From assembly GCF_000773975.1 (NCBI RefSeq), contig NZ_JRUQ01000044.1:1-64000 (forward strand): a DNA stretch of 64,000 nt, in the 5' to 3' direction. The position numbers were made by a program, and so were the translations under genes. Positions within the stretch are counted from its first letter, which is position 1; every line of letters begins with the position of its first letter. Shown here piece after piece: positions 20,543-30,496 of the stretch. The notes beneath the pieces were generated by a model. The model was not told the DNA's origin. It did not search any database and saw only the letters and a program-made list of their open reading frames with translations. The stretch comes from Erwinia typographi. Lineage in GTDB: Bacteria > Pseudomonadota > Gammaproteobacteria > Enterobacterales > Enterobacteriaceae.

Positions 20543-21247
20543 TTAGCGGGGAACGCCCACGCTGGCAATTTCTTCTTCCGTCAGCGGGCGATATTCCCCT
20601 GGCGCCAGATCTTCGTCCATAACGATGCCGCCAATACGCTCGCGGTGCAGGGCGACCACATGGTTGCCCACGGCGGCAAACATTCGCTTCACCTGGTGGT
20701 AACGACCTTCGCTGATGGTCAGACGCACCTGACGTTCGCTGACCAGTTCCAGCGCGGCAGGTTTGGTCAGATCCTTCTCGTTATGCAGCTGCACCCCAGC
20801 AGTAAACTGCGCGGCCGTATCGTCCGCCAGCGGAGATTCCAGCGTCACCAGATAGGTTTTCTCGCAGTGGTGGCGTGGCGAGGTGATGCGGTGAGACCAC
20901 TGGCCATCGTCAGTCATCAGTACCAACCCGGTGGTGTCGATATCCAGCCGCCCTGCCGCATGGAGCTTGTAAGCGGTAGGTTCTTCAAGGAAGTAAAGGA
21001 TGGTGGGATGATCCGGGTCATCCGTTGAGCAGACGTAGCCTTGCGGCTTATTCAGCATAAAGTAGCGAGGACCCAGCTGCAATTGCAGCTGATTCCCGTC
21101 ATAGTCAACCTGGCTTTCCGGGCTAAGCTTAAAGGCGCCATCGCGAACCACTTCCCCGTCAACGGTGACTTTACGAGCCCGTAGCTCACGAAGGGCTATC
21201 GCCCGGCTGACTTCCAGCTGCTGAGATAAAAATTTATCAAGTCGCAT
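20543..21247 (-). CDS. rsuA: 16S rRNA pseudouridine(516) synthase RsuA
   Basis: Converts U516 of 16S rRNA to pseudouridine. The 234 residues consist of an S4-like RNA-binding domain (about 1-50, [16 protein letters not shown]) and a catalytic domain with the nucleophilic Asp102 in [13 protein letters not shown]. The open frame extends 150 bases further upstream, but that part encodes an unrelated basic stretch, while the start chosen gives the family amino end and length. It is divergent from radD. Confidence 0.94.
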   Translation of the reverse strand: MRLDKFLSQQLEVSRAIALRELRARKVTVDGEVVRDGAFKLSPESQVDYDGNQLQLQLGPRYFMLNKPQGYVCSTDDPDHPTILYFLEEPTAYKLHAAGRLDIDTTGLVLMTDDGQWSHRITSPRHHCEKTYLVTLESPLADDTAAQFTAGVQLHNEKDLTKPAALELVSERQVRLTISEGRYHQVKRMFAAVGNHVVALHRERIGGIVMDEDLAPGEYRPLTEEEIASVGVPR

Positions 21248-21427
21248 TAAATCCGTACTGCCTGTTTGAGTGAAAAAGAAACCGACGCACCGCGAACCGG
21301 TACGTTTAAGCAAGAGTTTCGATATGAGCCTACAGTATATCGGGAGTTGTTCCTCGCGCACAGTGGGTGACACGCACGATTGCCGCTTTCGTGGCATAAT
21401 GCGGTTTTGCTCTCAGATTGCTAACTC

Positions 21428-23182
21428 ATGTCGTTTACGCTTCGTCCTTATCAACAGGAAGCGGTTGATGCCACGCTCGGCTATTTCCGCCGCTCCCACC
21501 AGCCCGCCGTCATCGTGCTGCCTACCGGCGCGGGCAAAAGCCTGGTGATCGCCGAGCTCGCTCGCCTGGCAAAAGGTCGGGTGCTGGTGCTGGCGCACGT
21601 AAAAGAGCTGGTTGCGCAAAATCACAGCAAATACCTGGCCTTTGGCCTGGAAGCGGATATCTTTGCTGCCGGCTTGCAGCGCAAAGAGAGCCACAGCAAG
21701 GTAGTCTTCGGCAGCGTGCAGTCCGTCGCACGAAACCTCGCCCAGTTCGACGGCGAATTTACCCTGCTGATTGTTGATGAATGCCATCGCATCAGCGATG
21801 CCGACGACAGCCAGTATCAGCAGGTGCTCAGCCACCTGCGCCAGCGTAATCCGCGGCTGCGCCTGCTTGGCCTGACCGCCACGCCCTACCGCCTTGGCAA
21901 GGGCTGGATTTATCAGTTCCACTATCACGGGATGGTGCGCGGCAGCGAGCAGGCGCTGTTCCGCGACTGTATTTATGAGCTGCCGCTGCGCTATATGATT
22001 AAACACGGTTTTCTGGTGCCGCCCGAAAGGCTGGACATGCCGGTAGTGCAGTATGACTTCAGCCGCCTGACGGCGAATGAGGGGGGCCTGTTCAGCGAAG
22101 CCGACCTCAACCGCGAGCTGAAGCAGCAGCAGCGCATTACGCCGCATATCATTCAGCAAATCGTTGAGTTTGCGCAGGACCGCCAGGGCGTGATGATCTT
22201 CGCCGCTACGGTGGAACATGCTCAGGAAGTGCTGGGCCTGCTGCCTGACAGCAAAGCGCTGATCAGCGCCGGAACGCCGGGGCCGGAGCGCGATGCGCTG
22301 ATTGCCGCCTTTAAGGCGCGTGAACTGCGCTATATGGTGAACGTTGCGGTCCTGACAACTGGCTTCGACGCTCCACACGTCGATCTGATCGCCATCCTGC
22401 GGCCTACCGAGTCCGTCAGCCTTTATCAACAGATTGTCGGACGCGGACTGCGGCTCTCGCCGGGAAAAACCGACTGCCTGATTCTCGACTATGCAGGCAA
22501 TCCTCATGATATTTTTACCCCCGAAGTCGGCTCGCCCAGGGGTAAAAGCGATAACCAGCCGGTCCAGGTCTTCTGCCCCGCCTGCGGTTTTGCCAATACC
22601 TTCTGGGGAAAAACCACCGAAGACGGCACCCTCATCGAACATTTTGGCCGACGCTGTCAGGGCGTGATGGAAAATGATGACGGCGAACGCCAGCAGTGTG
22701 ACTTCCGCTTTCGCTTTAAAAACTGCCCGCACTGTAATGCCGAAAACGATATTGCCGCGCGAAAATGCCATCAGTGCGACGAGTTGCTGGTAGATGCGGA
22801 CGATATGCTAAAGGCCGCGTTGAAGCTGAAGGATGCGCTGGTGCTGCGCTGTGCCGCCATGGTGCTGGAGAACGGCGCGGATCGGAAGGGAGAGTGGCTC
22901 AAAGTGCGCTATTTTGATGAGGAAGCGACCGAGGTCAGCGAGAGATTCAGGCTCAGCACCCCCGCACAGCGCACCGCTTTTGAACAGATTTTTATGCGCC
23001 CTCATCAGCGAGCGCCCGGCGTTCCGCTGGTCTGGCAAAGCGCCGCCGACATTGTCGCCTTACAGCCGCTGCTGCGCCAGCCCGATTTTGTGGTAGCCCG
23101 CAGGCAGCGCCATTACTGGCAAATCCGGGAAAAAATGTTCGATTACCAGGGCCGCTACCGCCGGGCCAACGAGCTGCGCTAA
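21428..23182 (+). CDS. radD: DNA repair helicase-like protein RadD (YejH)
   Basis: A superfamily-2 ATPase that assists RecA-dependent strand exchange and double-strand break repair. The 584 residues show Walker A PTGAGKS near residue 35, Walker B VDECHR near residue 117, motif III LTATP, and the C-terminal helicase motif [13 protein letters not shown] near residue 340. A tail with zinc-type cysteine pairs (CPACGF, CPHCN, CHQCDE) follows. Length and architecture equal E. coli RadD. A small rightward open gap separates it from divergent rsuA. Confidence 0.94.
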   Translation: MSFTLRPYQQEAVDATLGYFRRSHQPAVIVLPTGAGKSLVIAELARLAKGRVLVLAHVKELVAQNHSKYLAFGLEADIFAAGLQRKESHSKVVFGSVQSVARNLAQFDGEFTLLIVDECHRISDADDSQYQQVLSHLRQRNPRLRLLGLTATPYRLGKGWIYQFHYHGMVRGSEQALFRDCIYELPLRYMIKHGFLVPPERLDMPVVQYDFSRLTANEGGLFSEADLNRELKQQQRITPHIIQQIVEFAQDRQGVMIFAATVEHAQEVLGLLPDSKALISAGTPGPERDALIAAFKARELRYMVNVAVLTTGFDAPHVDLIAILRPTESVSLYQQIVGRGLRLSPGKTDCLILDYAGNPHDIFTPEVGSPRGKSDNQPVQVFCPACGFANTFWGKTTEDGTLIEHFGRRCQGVMENDDGERQQCDFRFRFKNCPHCNAENDIAARKCHQCDELLVDADDMLKAALKLKDALVLRCAAMVLENGADRKGEWLKVRYFDEEATEVSERFRLSTPAQRTAFEQIFMRPHQRAPGVPLVWQSAADIVALQPLLRQPDFVVARRQRHYWQIREKMFDYQGRYRRANELR

Positions 23183-23200
23183 ACGACATATTTTAATCCG

Positions 23201-23230
23201 TTGCCCGAACGGCCTGAGTTGGGCTATAAT
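23201..23230 (+). promoter_or_regulatory. Candidate rplY promoter
   Basis: TTGCCC and a perfect TATAAT are separated by 18 bases. They lie just after radD and about 90 bases ahead of rplY. A 7-bp hairpin (CTTTTGC/GCAAAAG) follows in the leader. Confidence 0.65.
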
Positions 23231-23319
23231 GCGCCCCGCTTTTGCTAACGCAAAAGTTGAACACTCCAACCTGCTGCTGGGTCGCCTGTAGCAGGATAAT
23301 CAGATAAAGAGATTGAACA

Positions 23320-23604
23320 ATGTTCACTATCAATGCAGAAGAACGTAAAGAGCAGGGCAAGGGTGCGAGCCGCCGCCTGCGTATAGCTAACAAATTCCCG
23401 GCCATCATTTATGGCGGTAAAGATGCAGCTGTCGCTATCGAACTGGACCACGACTCAGTGATGAACCTGCAGGCTAAGCCTGGCTTCTACACTGACGTTC
23501 TGACTCTGGTTGTTAACGGTAAAGAAGAAAAAGTAAAAGTGCAGGACGTTCAGCGTCACCCGTTCAAACCAAAACTGCACCACATCGACTTCGTTCGCGC
23601 TTAA
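23320..23604 (+). CDS. rplY: 50S ribosomal protein L25
   Basis: A 94-residue single-domain L25 that binds 5S rRNA at the central protuberance of the large subunit. The start [20 protein letters not shown] and the end [13 protein letters not shown] are conserved in enterobacterial L25. The short form, without the CTC extension, is typical of this group. The leader contains hairpins that could serve regulation by L25; this is inference. A strong terminator follows. Confidence 0.97.
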   Translation: MFTINAEERKEQGKGASRRLRIANKFPAIIYGGKDAAVAIELDHDSVMNLQAKPGFYTDVLTLVVNGKEEKVKVQDVQRHPFKPKLHHIDFVRA

Positions 23605-23628
23605 CAGCCTGACCGATTTTAGTGTGAA

Positions 23629-23659
23629 GAAAACGCCGCTTAATGCGGCGTTTTTTTTT
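23629..23659 (+). terminator. Intrinsic terminator after rplY
   Basis: AAACGCCGC/GCGGCGTTT forms a 9-bp stem with a 5-base loop, followed by nine T residues. Confidence 0.94.
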
Positions 23660-23710
23660 GGGGGCTTTCCCGGCAAGACGATTCGCGAGATCGCCTCTCG
23701 CGAGCCAGAA

Positions 23711-24715
23711 TTAATTGCCGCTGCTGCGACGCTGTAACTGATCGCGTAAATTAGGCGGCGTGCCCTTGATCGTCAGGGTATCGGTCGCGGGGTCCCAGAA
23801 AATGCGTTCCCCCAGCAGTAGCGCGTCAAAGTTGAGCGTCAGCCCTCCCCCGCTGCCGGCAAACTTGGTCAGCTGGCGGAGTGTGCCGCGATCGGCCGGG
23901 AAGCTCTCTTCCAGCTCATAGCCCTGCTCCTGGGTGAAGGCCTGGAAGGTTTTCTCCCCCAGCGGAGCCAGTTCATTCGACAGCCCTTCCAGCTCAATTT
24001 CCTCGCCGGACTGTAACTGCTCGTTGCAGTAGCTGTAGACCTGCTGACGGTAGTTCTGCCGCTCATTTTTATCGAGGCTGGCTTCGGAACAGTAGTCATC
24101 AACGGCCTGAAGCAGTCCACGGTTCTGTGCTTTAGTATCCAGCCCCACGCTTGCGCCGAGGAAATCCATAAAGAAGTCGGCAACCTTGCGACCCACGCGG
24201 CCGCGCAGGAAGGTCAGATAGCGGGTGGATTCAGGGTTAGTTTCCCATTCGGTCAGATCGATGCGCGCCACGATGTCGGCATGATTAATGTCCAGATAAT
24301 GGGTGCTGCTGATATCCAGCTCTTCGTTAACGCGCATGCTGTTCTGGCTGTTCAGCACCGCAACCAGTAAATATTCTACCGCCAGATAGCGATAGTGGCC
24401 GAAAAGGACAATGCCCCCCTCGGCGAATGGGTATTTCGCCAGCTCATCGCGCAGCCTTCCGGTTGCGGCCCGGCTGAACGCCAGAAAATCATCCTCGCCT
24501 TTGCGGCAGTTGCGCAGCGCATCCGCCAGCTCGCTCCCCTCATTAAACAGGCCATAAGCCTTGCTCTTGGCGCTGTAAACACGGTGCAACTCTTCCATCA
24601 TGGCGGTGACGGGCGCGTTGGCAGGCAGCAGCGATTCGCGCAGCACCAGCTCCAGCGTCTGTTCATCACGCTTAATCAGCTGATGGAGGGCAATCTGCTC
24701 GATATCCAGACTCAT
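23711..24715 (-). CDS. yejK: Nucleoid-associated protein YejK (NdpA)
   Basis: A 334-residue nucleoid protein of the NdpA family, found bound to the chromosome; relatives affect topoisomerase activity. The whole sequence follows the E. coli protein, from [19 protein letters not shown] to the Arg/Ser-rich end [11 protein letters not shown]. The start was moved 39 bases inward because an AAGGAGAG ribosome site directly precedes it and the upstream residues are unrelated. It is divergent from yejL. Confidence 0.94.
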   Translation of the reverse strand: MSLDIEQIALHQLIKRDEQTLELVLRESLLPANAPVTAMMEELHRVYSAKSKAYGLFNEGSELADALRNCRKGEDDFLAFSRAATGRLRDELAKYPFAEGGIVLFGHYRYLAVEYLLVAVLNSQNSMRVNEELDISSTHYLDINHADIVARIDLTEWETNPESTRYLTFLRGRVGRKVADFFMDFLGASVGLDTKAQNRGLLQAVDDYCSEASLDKNERQNYRQQVYSYCNEQLQSGEEIELEGLSNELAPLGEKTFQAFTQEQGYELEESFPADRGTLRQLTKFAGSGGGLTLNFDALLLGERIFWDPATDTLTIKGTPPNLRDQLQRRSSGN

Positions 24716-24872
24716 GGTAGACTCTCCTTTTGACGTAGGCGCGTATTCAATCACCGAGCGTCTCTGCGATCAACAGGCAACAACATTAACCTGTTGCTGA
24801 CGATAAAAGTGCAGAAAAAATCCCGGTTTTACGGTAAGATGCCGCCCTTTAATACTCAATAAATTCGACGTT

Positions 24873-25100
24873 ATGCCACAATCATCCCGTTACAGTGACG
24901 ACCGCGTGGAGAAACTCCTCGCTGAAATGGCCAGTGTGCTTGAAAAAGACCAGGCCCCCACCGATCTTTCCCTGATGGTGTTGGGAAATATGGTGACCAA
25001 TTTGCTCAATACCAGCGTAGCACCGGCTCAACGCCGTTCGCTGGCGCGCTCGTTCGCCGAGGCCTTACAGGCTTCCGTGCGGGATGATAAAGCCCATTAA
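24873..25100 (+). CDS. yejL: UPF0352 protein YejL
   Basis: A 75-residue protein of unknown role in the UPF0352 family. The conserved [18 protein letters not shown] start and the [20 protein letters not shown] core are present. It lies 21 bases ahead of yejM, as in E. coli, and is probably co-transcribed with this essential gene. Confidence 0.92.
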   Translation: MPQSSRYSDDRVEKLLAEMASVLEKDQAPTDLSLMVLGNMVTNLLNTSVAPAQRRSLARSFAEALQASVRDDKAH

Positions 25101-25121
25101 TGTGATGATCCTGACCCTGTT

Positions 25122-26873
25122 ATGGTAACAAATCGGCAGCGCTACCGTGAAAAAGTCTCCCAGATGATTGGCTGGGGGCACTGGTTCGCCCTCTTTAATA
25201 TCATCCTGGCTTTTATTCTGGGTAGCCGTTATCTGTTTGTCTCCGACTGGCCCTCCTCGCTGGCCGGACGTATCTATGCGTTCACCAGTTGGATCGGCCA
25301 TTTCAGCTTTATTGTTTTTGCCGCTTATCTGCTGATCATTTTCCCGTTAACCTTCGTGGTGATGTCGCAGAGGCTGCTGCGCTTCCTTTCGGCGATTATC
25401 GCCACCGCAGGGCTGACGCTGATCCTGATCGACAGCGCGGTCTTTGACCGCTTCCACCTGCACCTGAATCCGGTAGTCTGGGAGCTGGTGGTTAACCCGG
25501 ACCAGTCGGAAATGGCCCGCGACTGGCAGCTGATGTTTATCAGTTTGCCAGCCATTTTCCTGGTCGAGATGCTGTTTGCCACCTGGAGCTGGCAGAAGCT
25601 GCGCAGCCTCAACCGGCGCAGCTTCGGCAAACCTCTTGCGGTGCTGTTTATCGTGGCGTTCTTTACCAGCCATCTGCTGTATATCTGGGCTGACGCCAAC
25701 TTCTATCGCCCGATAACCATGCAGCGTTCGAATCTGCCGCTCTCCTATCCGATGACCGCACGCCGCTTTCTTGAAAAGCATGGGCTTCTGGATGCGCAGG
25801 AGTACCAGCGGCGCCTGGTGGAACAGGGAAATCCTGAGGCGGTTTCCGTTGCCTATCCGCTGAATGACATTACCTTCAGCGACAAGGGCACGCGCAATAA
25901 TTTACTGATTATCACCGTCGACGGCCTGAATGAGGCCACCCTGGCGAAGTCGCTGCCGCATCTGGCGCAGTTTGCCGGACAGAACGTCAGCTTTACCCAG
26001 CATTTCAGCGCCGGCAACAGCGCTGACAGCGGGCTGTTTGGCCTGTTTTACGGCATCTCGCCAGGCTATATGGACGGCGTGCTCTCTGCCCGCGTTCCCT
26101 CAGTGCTGATTGATTCACTGGGCAAGCAGGGTTACCAGTTTGGTCTGTTTGCCTCCGACGGCTTCGCTTCACCGCTCTATCGTCAGGCGCTGCTGGCGGA
26201 CTATTCCCTGCCGCCTTCGCAGACGCAGAGCAACTCGCAGACCACCGCGCAGTGGCAGCGCTGGCTGGAAGGTCAGAGGTTACAAAGCTCACCCTGGTTC
26301 TCCTATCTCTCCCTGGGTGGAAACGATACGTCTGACGGCAGCACAAAAACCCTTACCCGCCGCTATAACCGTACCGCTGCCGACGTGGATAAGCAGATTC
26401 AGGACGTGCTGACCACGCTGCAGGAGAAAGGGCTGCTGGAGAAAACGGTGGTGGTGATCACCGCCGAACACGGCGTAGCGCTGGATGGTGACCACAGCAT
26501 GGGTAACCGCGCGAATCTTCAGGTGCCGCTGATTGTTCACTGGCCGAATACGCCAGCTCAGCAGGTCAATAAGCTCACCGATCATCAGGACGTGATGACT
26601 ACGCTAATGCAGCGGCTGCTGCACGTTAGCACCGCCCCGGCGGACTATTCGCAGGGCGAGGATCTTTTCGCAGCGCAGCGCAGGCACGACTGGGTTGCCA
26701 GCATCAACGAACGTCGGCTGGTGATTACTACGCCAACGGTGACGCTGGTGCTGGATAACAGCGGCAGCTATACCGCCTGGGACCAGCACGGCCGCCGTCT
26801 GAAGGATCACAAGCCGCAGCTGGGCCTGCTGCTTCAGGTGCTGACCGAAGAGAAGCGCTTCATCGCTAACTAA
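25122..26873 (+). CDS. yejM: Inner-membrane LPS-sensing regulator YejM (PbgA/LapC)
   Basis: Essential inner-membrane protein that senses periplasmic lipid A and adjusts LpxC stability through LapB, thereby matching LPS synthesis to demand. The 583 residues comprise five N-terminal transmembrane helices (about 20-190), a basic linker containing the lipid-A-binding segment (YRPITMQRSNLPLSYPMTAR), and a periplasmic sulfatase/alkaline-phosphatase-like domain from about residue 245 (LLIITVDGLNEATL). The end EEKRFIAN equals E. coli. It lies next to tRNA-Pro. Confidence 0.95.
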   Translation: MVTNRQRYREKVSQMIGWGHWFALFNIILAFILGSRYLFVSDWPSSLAGRIYAFTSWIGHFSFIVFAAYLLIIFPLTFVVMSQRLLRFLSAIIATAGLTLILIDSAVFDRFHLHLNPVVWELVVNPDQSEMARDWQLMFISLPAIFLVEMLFATWSWQKLRSLNRRSFGKPLAVLFIVAFFTSHLLYIWADANFYRPITMQRSNLPLSYPMTARRFLEKHGLLDAQEYQRRLVEQGNPEAVSVAYPLNDITFSDKGTRNNLLIITVDGLNEATLAKSLPHLAQFAGQNVSFTQHFSAGNSADSGLFGLFYGISPGYMDGVLSARVPSVLIDSLGKQGYQFGLFASDGFASPLYRQALLADYSLPPSQTQSNSQTTAQWQRWLEGQRLQSSPWFSYLSLGGNDTSDGSTKTLTRRYNRTAADVDKQIQDVLTTLQEKGLLEKTVVVITAEHGVALDGDHSMGNRANLQVPLIVHWPNTPAQQVNKLTDHQDVMTTLMQRLLHVSTAPADYSQGEDLFAAQRRHDWVASINERRLVITTPTVTLVLDNSGSYTAWDQHGRRLKDHKPQLGLLLQVLTEEKRFIAN

Positions 26874-27024
26874 CCGCGCCGCCGCGCCAAACGTCCGGCG
26901 ACAGGGAGACCTGAATTGCCTGACCGCTGGCCGATTGGCGAATGACATTGTTTAAATTCATAGCAGTCAACACGTTAGCCTCTTGCAATCAACGCGGTTT
27001 TGCGTAGTATTAGCAGCCTGGTGT

Positions 27025-27101
27025 CGGCACGTAGCGCAGCCTGGTAGCGCACGGTCATGGGGTGTCCGGGGTCGGAGGTTCAAATCCTCTCGTGCCGACC
27101 A
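27025..27101 (+). tRNA. proL: tRNA-Pro (anticodon GGG)
   Basis: A 77-base cloverleaf with encoded CCA. The 7-bp acceptor stem is CGGCACG/CGTGCCG, the D-arm contains AGCGCAGCCTGGTAGCGC, the anticodon loop ATGGGGT carries GGG at 27059-27061, and the T-arm is GGAGGTTCAAATCCTC. It lies right after yejM, the location of proL in E. coli. It is the likely attachment target of the island to its right. Confidence 0.95.
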
Positions 27102-27130
27102 ATTTCCCCAATGTTTTGTCCGGTGAAGTC

Positions 27131-27195
27131 CAGACAAGACTATAAAAATAGAAAATACAGTGGTTAAATCAATCCACTGTGTTTTCTATTGTCTG
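27131..27195. repeat. Long inverted repeat downstream of tRNA-Pro
   Basis: Two 17-base arms (27147-27163 and 27174-27190) pair with a single mismatch around a 10-base loop. Outer CAGAC/GTCTG arms add a second tier. It may be the tRNA terminator or an element of the inserted DNA. Confidence 0.7.
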
Positions 27196-27314
27196 GCGAC
27201 GTCCATAGTCTTACATTGAAATCCGCAATTTACAGGCATATCTCCAGGCATAGTCATACAATGACGTGTTCATCGATATGCCCAACTCTTTTCAGGACTC
27301 TGTGGAGAGCTACA
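27196..27314. other. Short non-coding stretch ahead of the integrase relic
   Basis: No gene is seen. Together with the hairpin it forms the spacer of about 210 bases that normally separates a tRNA attachment site from a P4-type integrase gene. A GTGGAGAG motif at its right end would be the relic's ribosome site. Confidence 0.5.
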
Positions 27315-27452
27315 GTGGCAAGACAGACCAGGCCTCTAACCAATACTGAGATCAAAAAACGCTAAGTGTTCGGAACGTGCCATCGTTCTCTATGAAGGAG
27401 AGGGGCTTGAGATCCAGATTAATCCAGCTGGCTCTAAACTTTAGCGCTTCCG
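27315..27452 (+). pseudogene. P4-family tyrosine integrase, N-terminal fragment
   Basis: Starting at GTG, the frame reads VARQTRPLTNTEIKK. After a one-base shift at an A-run near 27357 it continues as AKCSERAIVLYEGEGLEI, then QINPAGSKL, a TAG where relatives have Trp, and RFR. This is the DUF4102 arm-binding domain that opens P4-type integrases (TEIK...AK...LYDG-GL-L...GSK-WRFR). The rest of the gene is missing. At least one frameshift, one nonsense codon and a large deletion make it dead. Its place and direction beside tRNA-Pro are typical for an integrative island. Confidence 0.78.
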
Positions 27453-27497
27453 TTGTAGTCCCTCCTGAATTTAGTCTTACCACTGAATGGTATTCAT

Positions 27498-28205
27498 TCA
27501 CTGCACCGCTTCGGCCAGTAACAGCTCCGCTAATTCCTCTGTACGGTCGAGCATCACAGCGTGTCCACAGGATAAGCTGTGAACTTTCCACGCTGGATCA
27601 TTTTTCAGACGTTCGTAAGTCGAAACGAACCAGTTCCCGCCATTTTTTGCTGCAAACAGGAAAATACGTCTCGCCACAGCAACATTATCCACGCCACTCC
27701 TAACCCCCTGAATAAAGGTCGCCAGCGGCTGCGAGACACACAACGAATCCACCCAGTCAGCATCATGTTCATTAACATTGAATAATGCTGAGGAAATAGG
27801 CGGCAGCATGCCACCATTAGCTTTGGCCAGCTCAAGAAAAGCCAGCGTTATCTCCGGGTCCGTAATATCAATAAGGGACTGCCCATCTGTAGGCGCGTAA
27901 GCGTCGAGATAAAATAACGCACTGATCCTATCAGCAATTTCACCGGCAACACCGGTAATGACCATCCCGCCATAGGAATGTCCACACAAAATAGCTTCCC
28001 GGATATTCTCAAATTCAAACACATTGACGATATCCTGAATATGCGTGTCCAGATTGATCGCACGATCGGCCAGATGAGAGCGCTCCCCAAGTCCGGTTAA
28101 TGTGGGAGTATAAACCTGATGCCCCGCCGCACGCAGCTTCTGAGCCAGACGCGAATAAACCCAACTCCCCTGATAAGCCCCATGGACCAGAACGAATGTT
28201 GCCAT
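27498..28205 (-). CDS. Alpha/beta-fold hydrolase (esterase), SABP2-like
   Basis: A 235-residue serine hydrolase. It has an oxyanion-hole HGAYQGSW near residue 9, nucleophile elbow GHSYGG with Ser77, an acidic residue in the cap-following region, and catalytic His215 (CGHAVML). The overall layout resembles small bacterial and plant esterases of the EstC/methyl-salicylate esterase group, which cleave small carboxylic esters. The natural substrate is unknown. No signal peptide is visible, so it is cytoplasmic. It lies 55 bases downstream of an EamA permease on the same strand, probably one transcript. Confidence 0.82.
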   Translation of the reverse strand: MATFVLVHGAYQGSWVYSRLAQKLRAAGHQVYTPTLTGLGERSHLADRAINLDTHIQDIVNVFEFENIREAILCGHSYGGMVITGVAGEIADRISALFYLDAYAPTDGQSLIDITDPEITLAFLELAKANGGMLPPISSALFNVNEHDADWVDSLCVSQPLATFIQGVRSGVDNVAVARRIFLFAAKNGGNWFVSTYERLKNDPAWKVHSLSCGHAVMLDRTEELAELLLAEAVQ

Positions 28206-28260
28206 TTTTTATTACCTCTACTGGATTTCATAAATGCAGATGACGCCCACCTGCCAGGCT

Positions 28261-29169
28261 TTAATGCACGGTTGTGCTCTTCTGAGAAGCCGATGAAGCG
28301 ACTCCGCCTTTTATGAGGATCAGGGCAATGCCAATGGTCTCCAGGCAGGCAGATACCACCTCACTTATTTGTGGGATTTCCTGCAGTAGTGGTATCGCCA
28401 GGATTAGCGTCACCACAGGGATCAAAGCGGGTAAGCTGGTTCCGGCAACCGGTCCCAGTAATTCTACTGAGCGGCTGAAGGCATACACGGCGATCGCGGT
28501 CACCATAACGCCCTGAAAAATACCCTGAATGACAATGTCAGAAAGCGCGACGTGCATAATCTGGGTGGGTAACGCCAGGATATAAACCGGCAAATACACG
28601 ATTGCCGAGCCCACAGTAGTAAACGTTGTTGCATAGATTGCCGGGATGGCTTTTGAACGGACAAAAGCAGCATAGCCTGCCCACATAAATCCCGTAGCCA
28701 ACAGCACCAGATAGCCGGGAGCAAATCCGCCTCCCGCCCAGGCGAACCCTAAAATCCCGGCTATTGCGATGGCGATTCCCAGCAACATCATCCGGGTCAG
28801 TTTCTGACCGTAAATCAGGCGGGAGATAAAAACCGAGGCAATGGCCATTACCCCAGGATTAAGCGCACCAGCAGCGGCAGCCGGCGCTGTTTTTACTGCC
28901 AGAGACAGCAACATAACAAAAGGAGCACCGAATAAAGCGATCATAATTAGCGTGTTAATCAGACCAGGCCAGTTAGCCCGAGTCCCGCGCCGAAACAGTA
29001 CGGGAAGCAACAGGATGGCAGCCACACTGTACCGTAACGCAGTCAGGTCGTAAGCGGACAGACCGGAATTGACGCCGGAGCGGAGCATAATCAATGAGCT
29101 CGACCAGACAAGAATGGCTATGAAGGCCCAGAACATACCGGTAACACCACGGCGCGAAGAAAAAATCAT
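28261..29169 (-). CDS. EamA/DMT-superfamily permease
   Basis: A 302-residue inner-membrane protein with ten predicted helices in two EamA repeats (about 12-140 and 150-290), the drug/metabolite transporter layout. Typical elements are WSSSLIMLRSGVNSG in helix 1 and PAAAAGALNPGVMAI near residue 95. Substrate and direction are unknown; many relatives export amino acids or small metabolites. It is divergent from a LysR gene, and the downstream hydrolase may act on the same compound. Confidence 0.85.
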   Translation of the reverse strand: MIFSSRRGVTGMFWAFIAILVWSSSLIMLRSGVNSGLSAYDLTALRYSVAAILLLPVLFRRGTRANWPGLINTLIMIALFGAPFVMLLSLAVKTAPAAAAGALNPGVMAIASVFISRLIYGQKLTRMMLLGIAIAIAGILGFAWAGGGFAPGYLVLLATGFMWAGYAAFVRSKAIPAIYATTFTTVGSAIVYLPVYILALPTQIMHVALSDIVIQGIFQGVMVTAIAVYAFSRSVELLGPVAGTSLPALIPVVTLILAIPLLQEIPQISEVVSACLETIGIALILIKGGVASSASQKSTTVH

Positions 29170-29250
29170 TGGCTTTCCATCGATTGAAAAATAGGTTGTC
29201 GAAATGTTATGGTGCTTATACTGTTTAGAAAAACGAAATTAACTGCACCA

Positions 29251-30150
29251 ATGAATCAGGAAAAATCAACCTCACACGTTCAGACACCCACCCGGACACT
29301 GAGCCTGGAAGCATTACGAACCTTCGTGGCGATTCGCGAAACGGGTTCATTCCGGCGTGCCGCGGCAAGGGTCAGCCTCTCCCCTTCGGCTGTCAGTCTG
29401 CAGATTGCTAAGCTTGAGGAGATGCTGGGACACAGGCTTCTTGAGCGGAACGCACGAAAGGTGACGCTGACAGTGCATGGCGATGTGTTGTTGCAACAGG
29501 CACAAAGCCTGCTGACACTTAATGAAGAAACGCTGGCAATGTTTTGCGGATCGTCACTGGAAGGGAGGCTGGTGCTGGCTGCACCTTATGATTTAGGCAT
29601 GGTGTTTGTGCCCGAATTATTGCGACGAATGGCTGAGCGCTATCCGCGTATCTGCATTGATGTGCGCCTTGGTGTATCTTCGGCAATGCTGAAAGCTTTC
29701 TCTGCCGGGCAGAGTAACATCCTGTTTTTTAACGATAGTGACCCACCAGCCATCCCCTCCCTGAAGGTATGGTCAGAACCACTGGTCTGGCTTATGGCCC
29801 GTGGAGGCAGGGCACTTTTTTGCAATCCATTGCCGCTGGCTGTTGCTGCATCGGGCTGCGCCTGGCGTGAGGCTGCGCTGGGCGCATTAAACGCAGCGGG
29901 TCGGTCATACCGGATCGCTTACAGCAGTGATGCTCCCTCTGGACAGGCAGCGGCTTTGCGTGCAGATCTTGCTGTGGCAGCGTTACCGGTCTCTATGGAG
30001 GACAGTGAATTGATGCAGGTGCCACAAACTGCCGGATTACCTGAACTTCCCCAAAGCCATGTACGCGTAGCCTGCGACGAGGGAGAGTTAGCCGCAGCAG
30101 TTATTTCTATCGCCCAAGAGGTCGCCAGAGCGAAACCTGCGTTACAGTGA
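29251..30150 (+). CDS. LysR-family regulator of the island permease/esterase pair
   Basis: A 299-residue LysR-type regulator with an N-terminal helix-turn-helix (LEALRTFVAIRETGSFRRAA then LSPSAVSLQIAKLE, about residues 18-60) and an effector domain from about residue 105. An upstream in-frame ATG would add 14 residues; neither start has a clear Shine-Dalgarno. The divergent arrangement with the permease suggests control of that promoter. The gene is not at this place in E. coli. Confidence 0.82.
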   Translation: MNQEKSTSHVQTPTRTLSLEALRTFVAIRETGSFRRAAARVSLSPSAVSLQIAKLEEMLGHRLLERNARKVTLTVHGDVLLQQAQSLLTLNEETLAMFCGSSLEGRLVLAAPYDLGMVFVPELLRRMAERYPRICIDVRLGVSSAMLKAFSAGQSNILFFNDSDPPAIPSLKVWSEPLVWLMARGGRALFCNPLPLAVAASGCAWREAALGALNAAGRSYRIAYSSDAPSGQAAALRADLAVAALPVSMEDSELMQVPQTAGLPELPQSHVRVACDEGELAAAVISIAQEVARAKPALQ

Positions 30151-30496
30151 CTGTTTCAGCTATTCCAATTGACATTATTGGTGATATCTTCGACGCTGAG
30201 CATAAGAAGAACTGACGACAACTCTTAGCATGGCGCTGATTAAAGACCCAATATCTGTAATTAACGCAACCAACTCGCTGGGCAAGAGTGCCGACTCTTT
30301 AAAGCAGCGGTTCGGCACATCAATGGTAGTAAGCCCCGTATCCCACAGCAGACGATCAGGCGCCCGCCCCAGCCTCACTACAAAATCGTAGCGAAAGTCT
30401 CAAACCTCTGCACTGAAACAAAAATGTCATACAAATAACATACGCTGTCGCTAAGATTTTAGGGCAAAACCAGCACCATCAACCCAGGTGACCCAA
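30151..30496. other. Island gap with a possible gene relic
   Basis: About 350 bases without an accepted gene. On the minus strand a frame of about 70 codons between roughly 30390 and 30175 encodes VVRLGRAPDRLLWDTGL and then unrelated residues. It has no good start and resembles only loosely the opening strand of metallo-beta-lactamase-fold hydrolases. It may be a decayed fragment. The right end should carry the promoter of the small gene that follows. Confidence 0.35.

Noticed and set aside
21413-22771. 452-codon frame opposite radD
   Set aside because: Antisense shadow; radD has all helicase motifs in its own frame.
30286-30293. Second copy of the tRNA-Pro end as the right attachment site
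   Set aside because: Only eight bases (GTGCCGAC) match the tRNA 3' end, which is too short to separate from chance.
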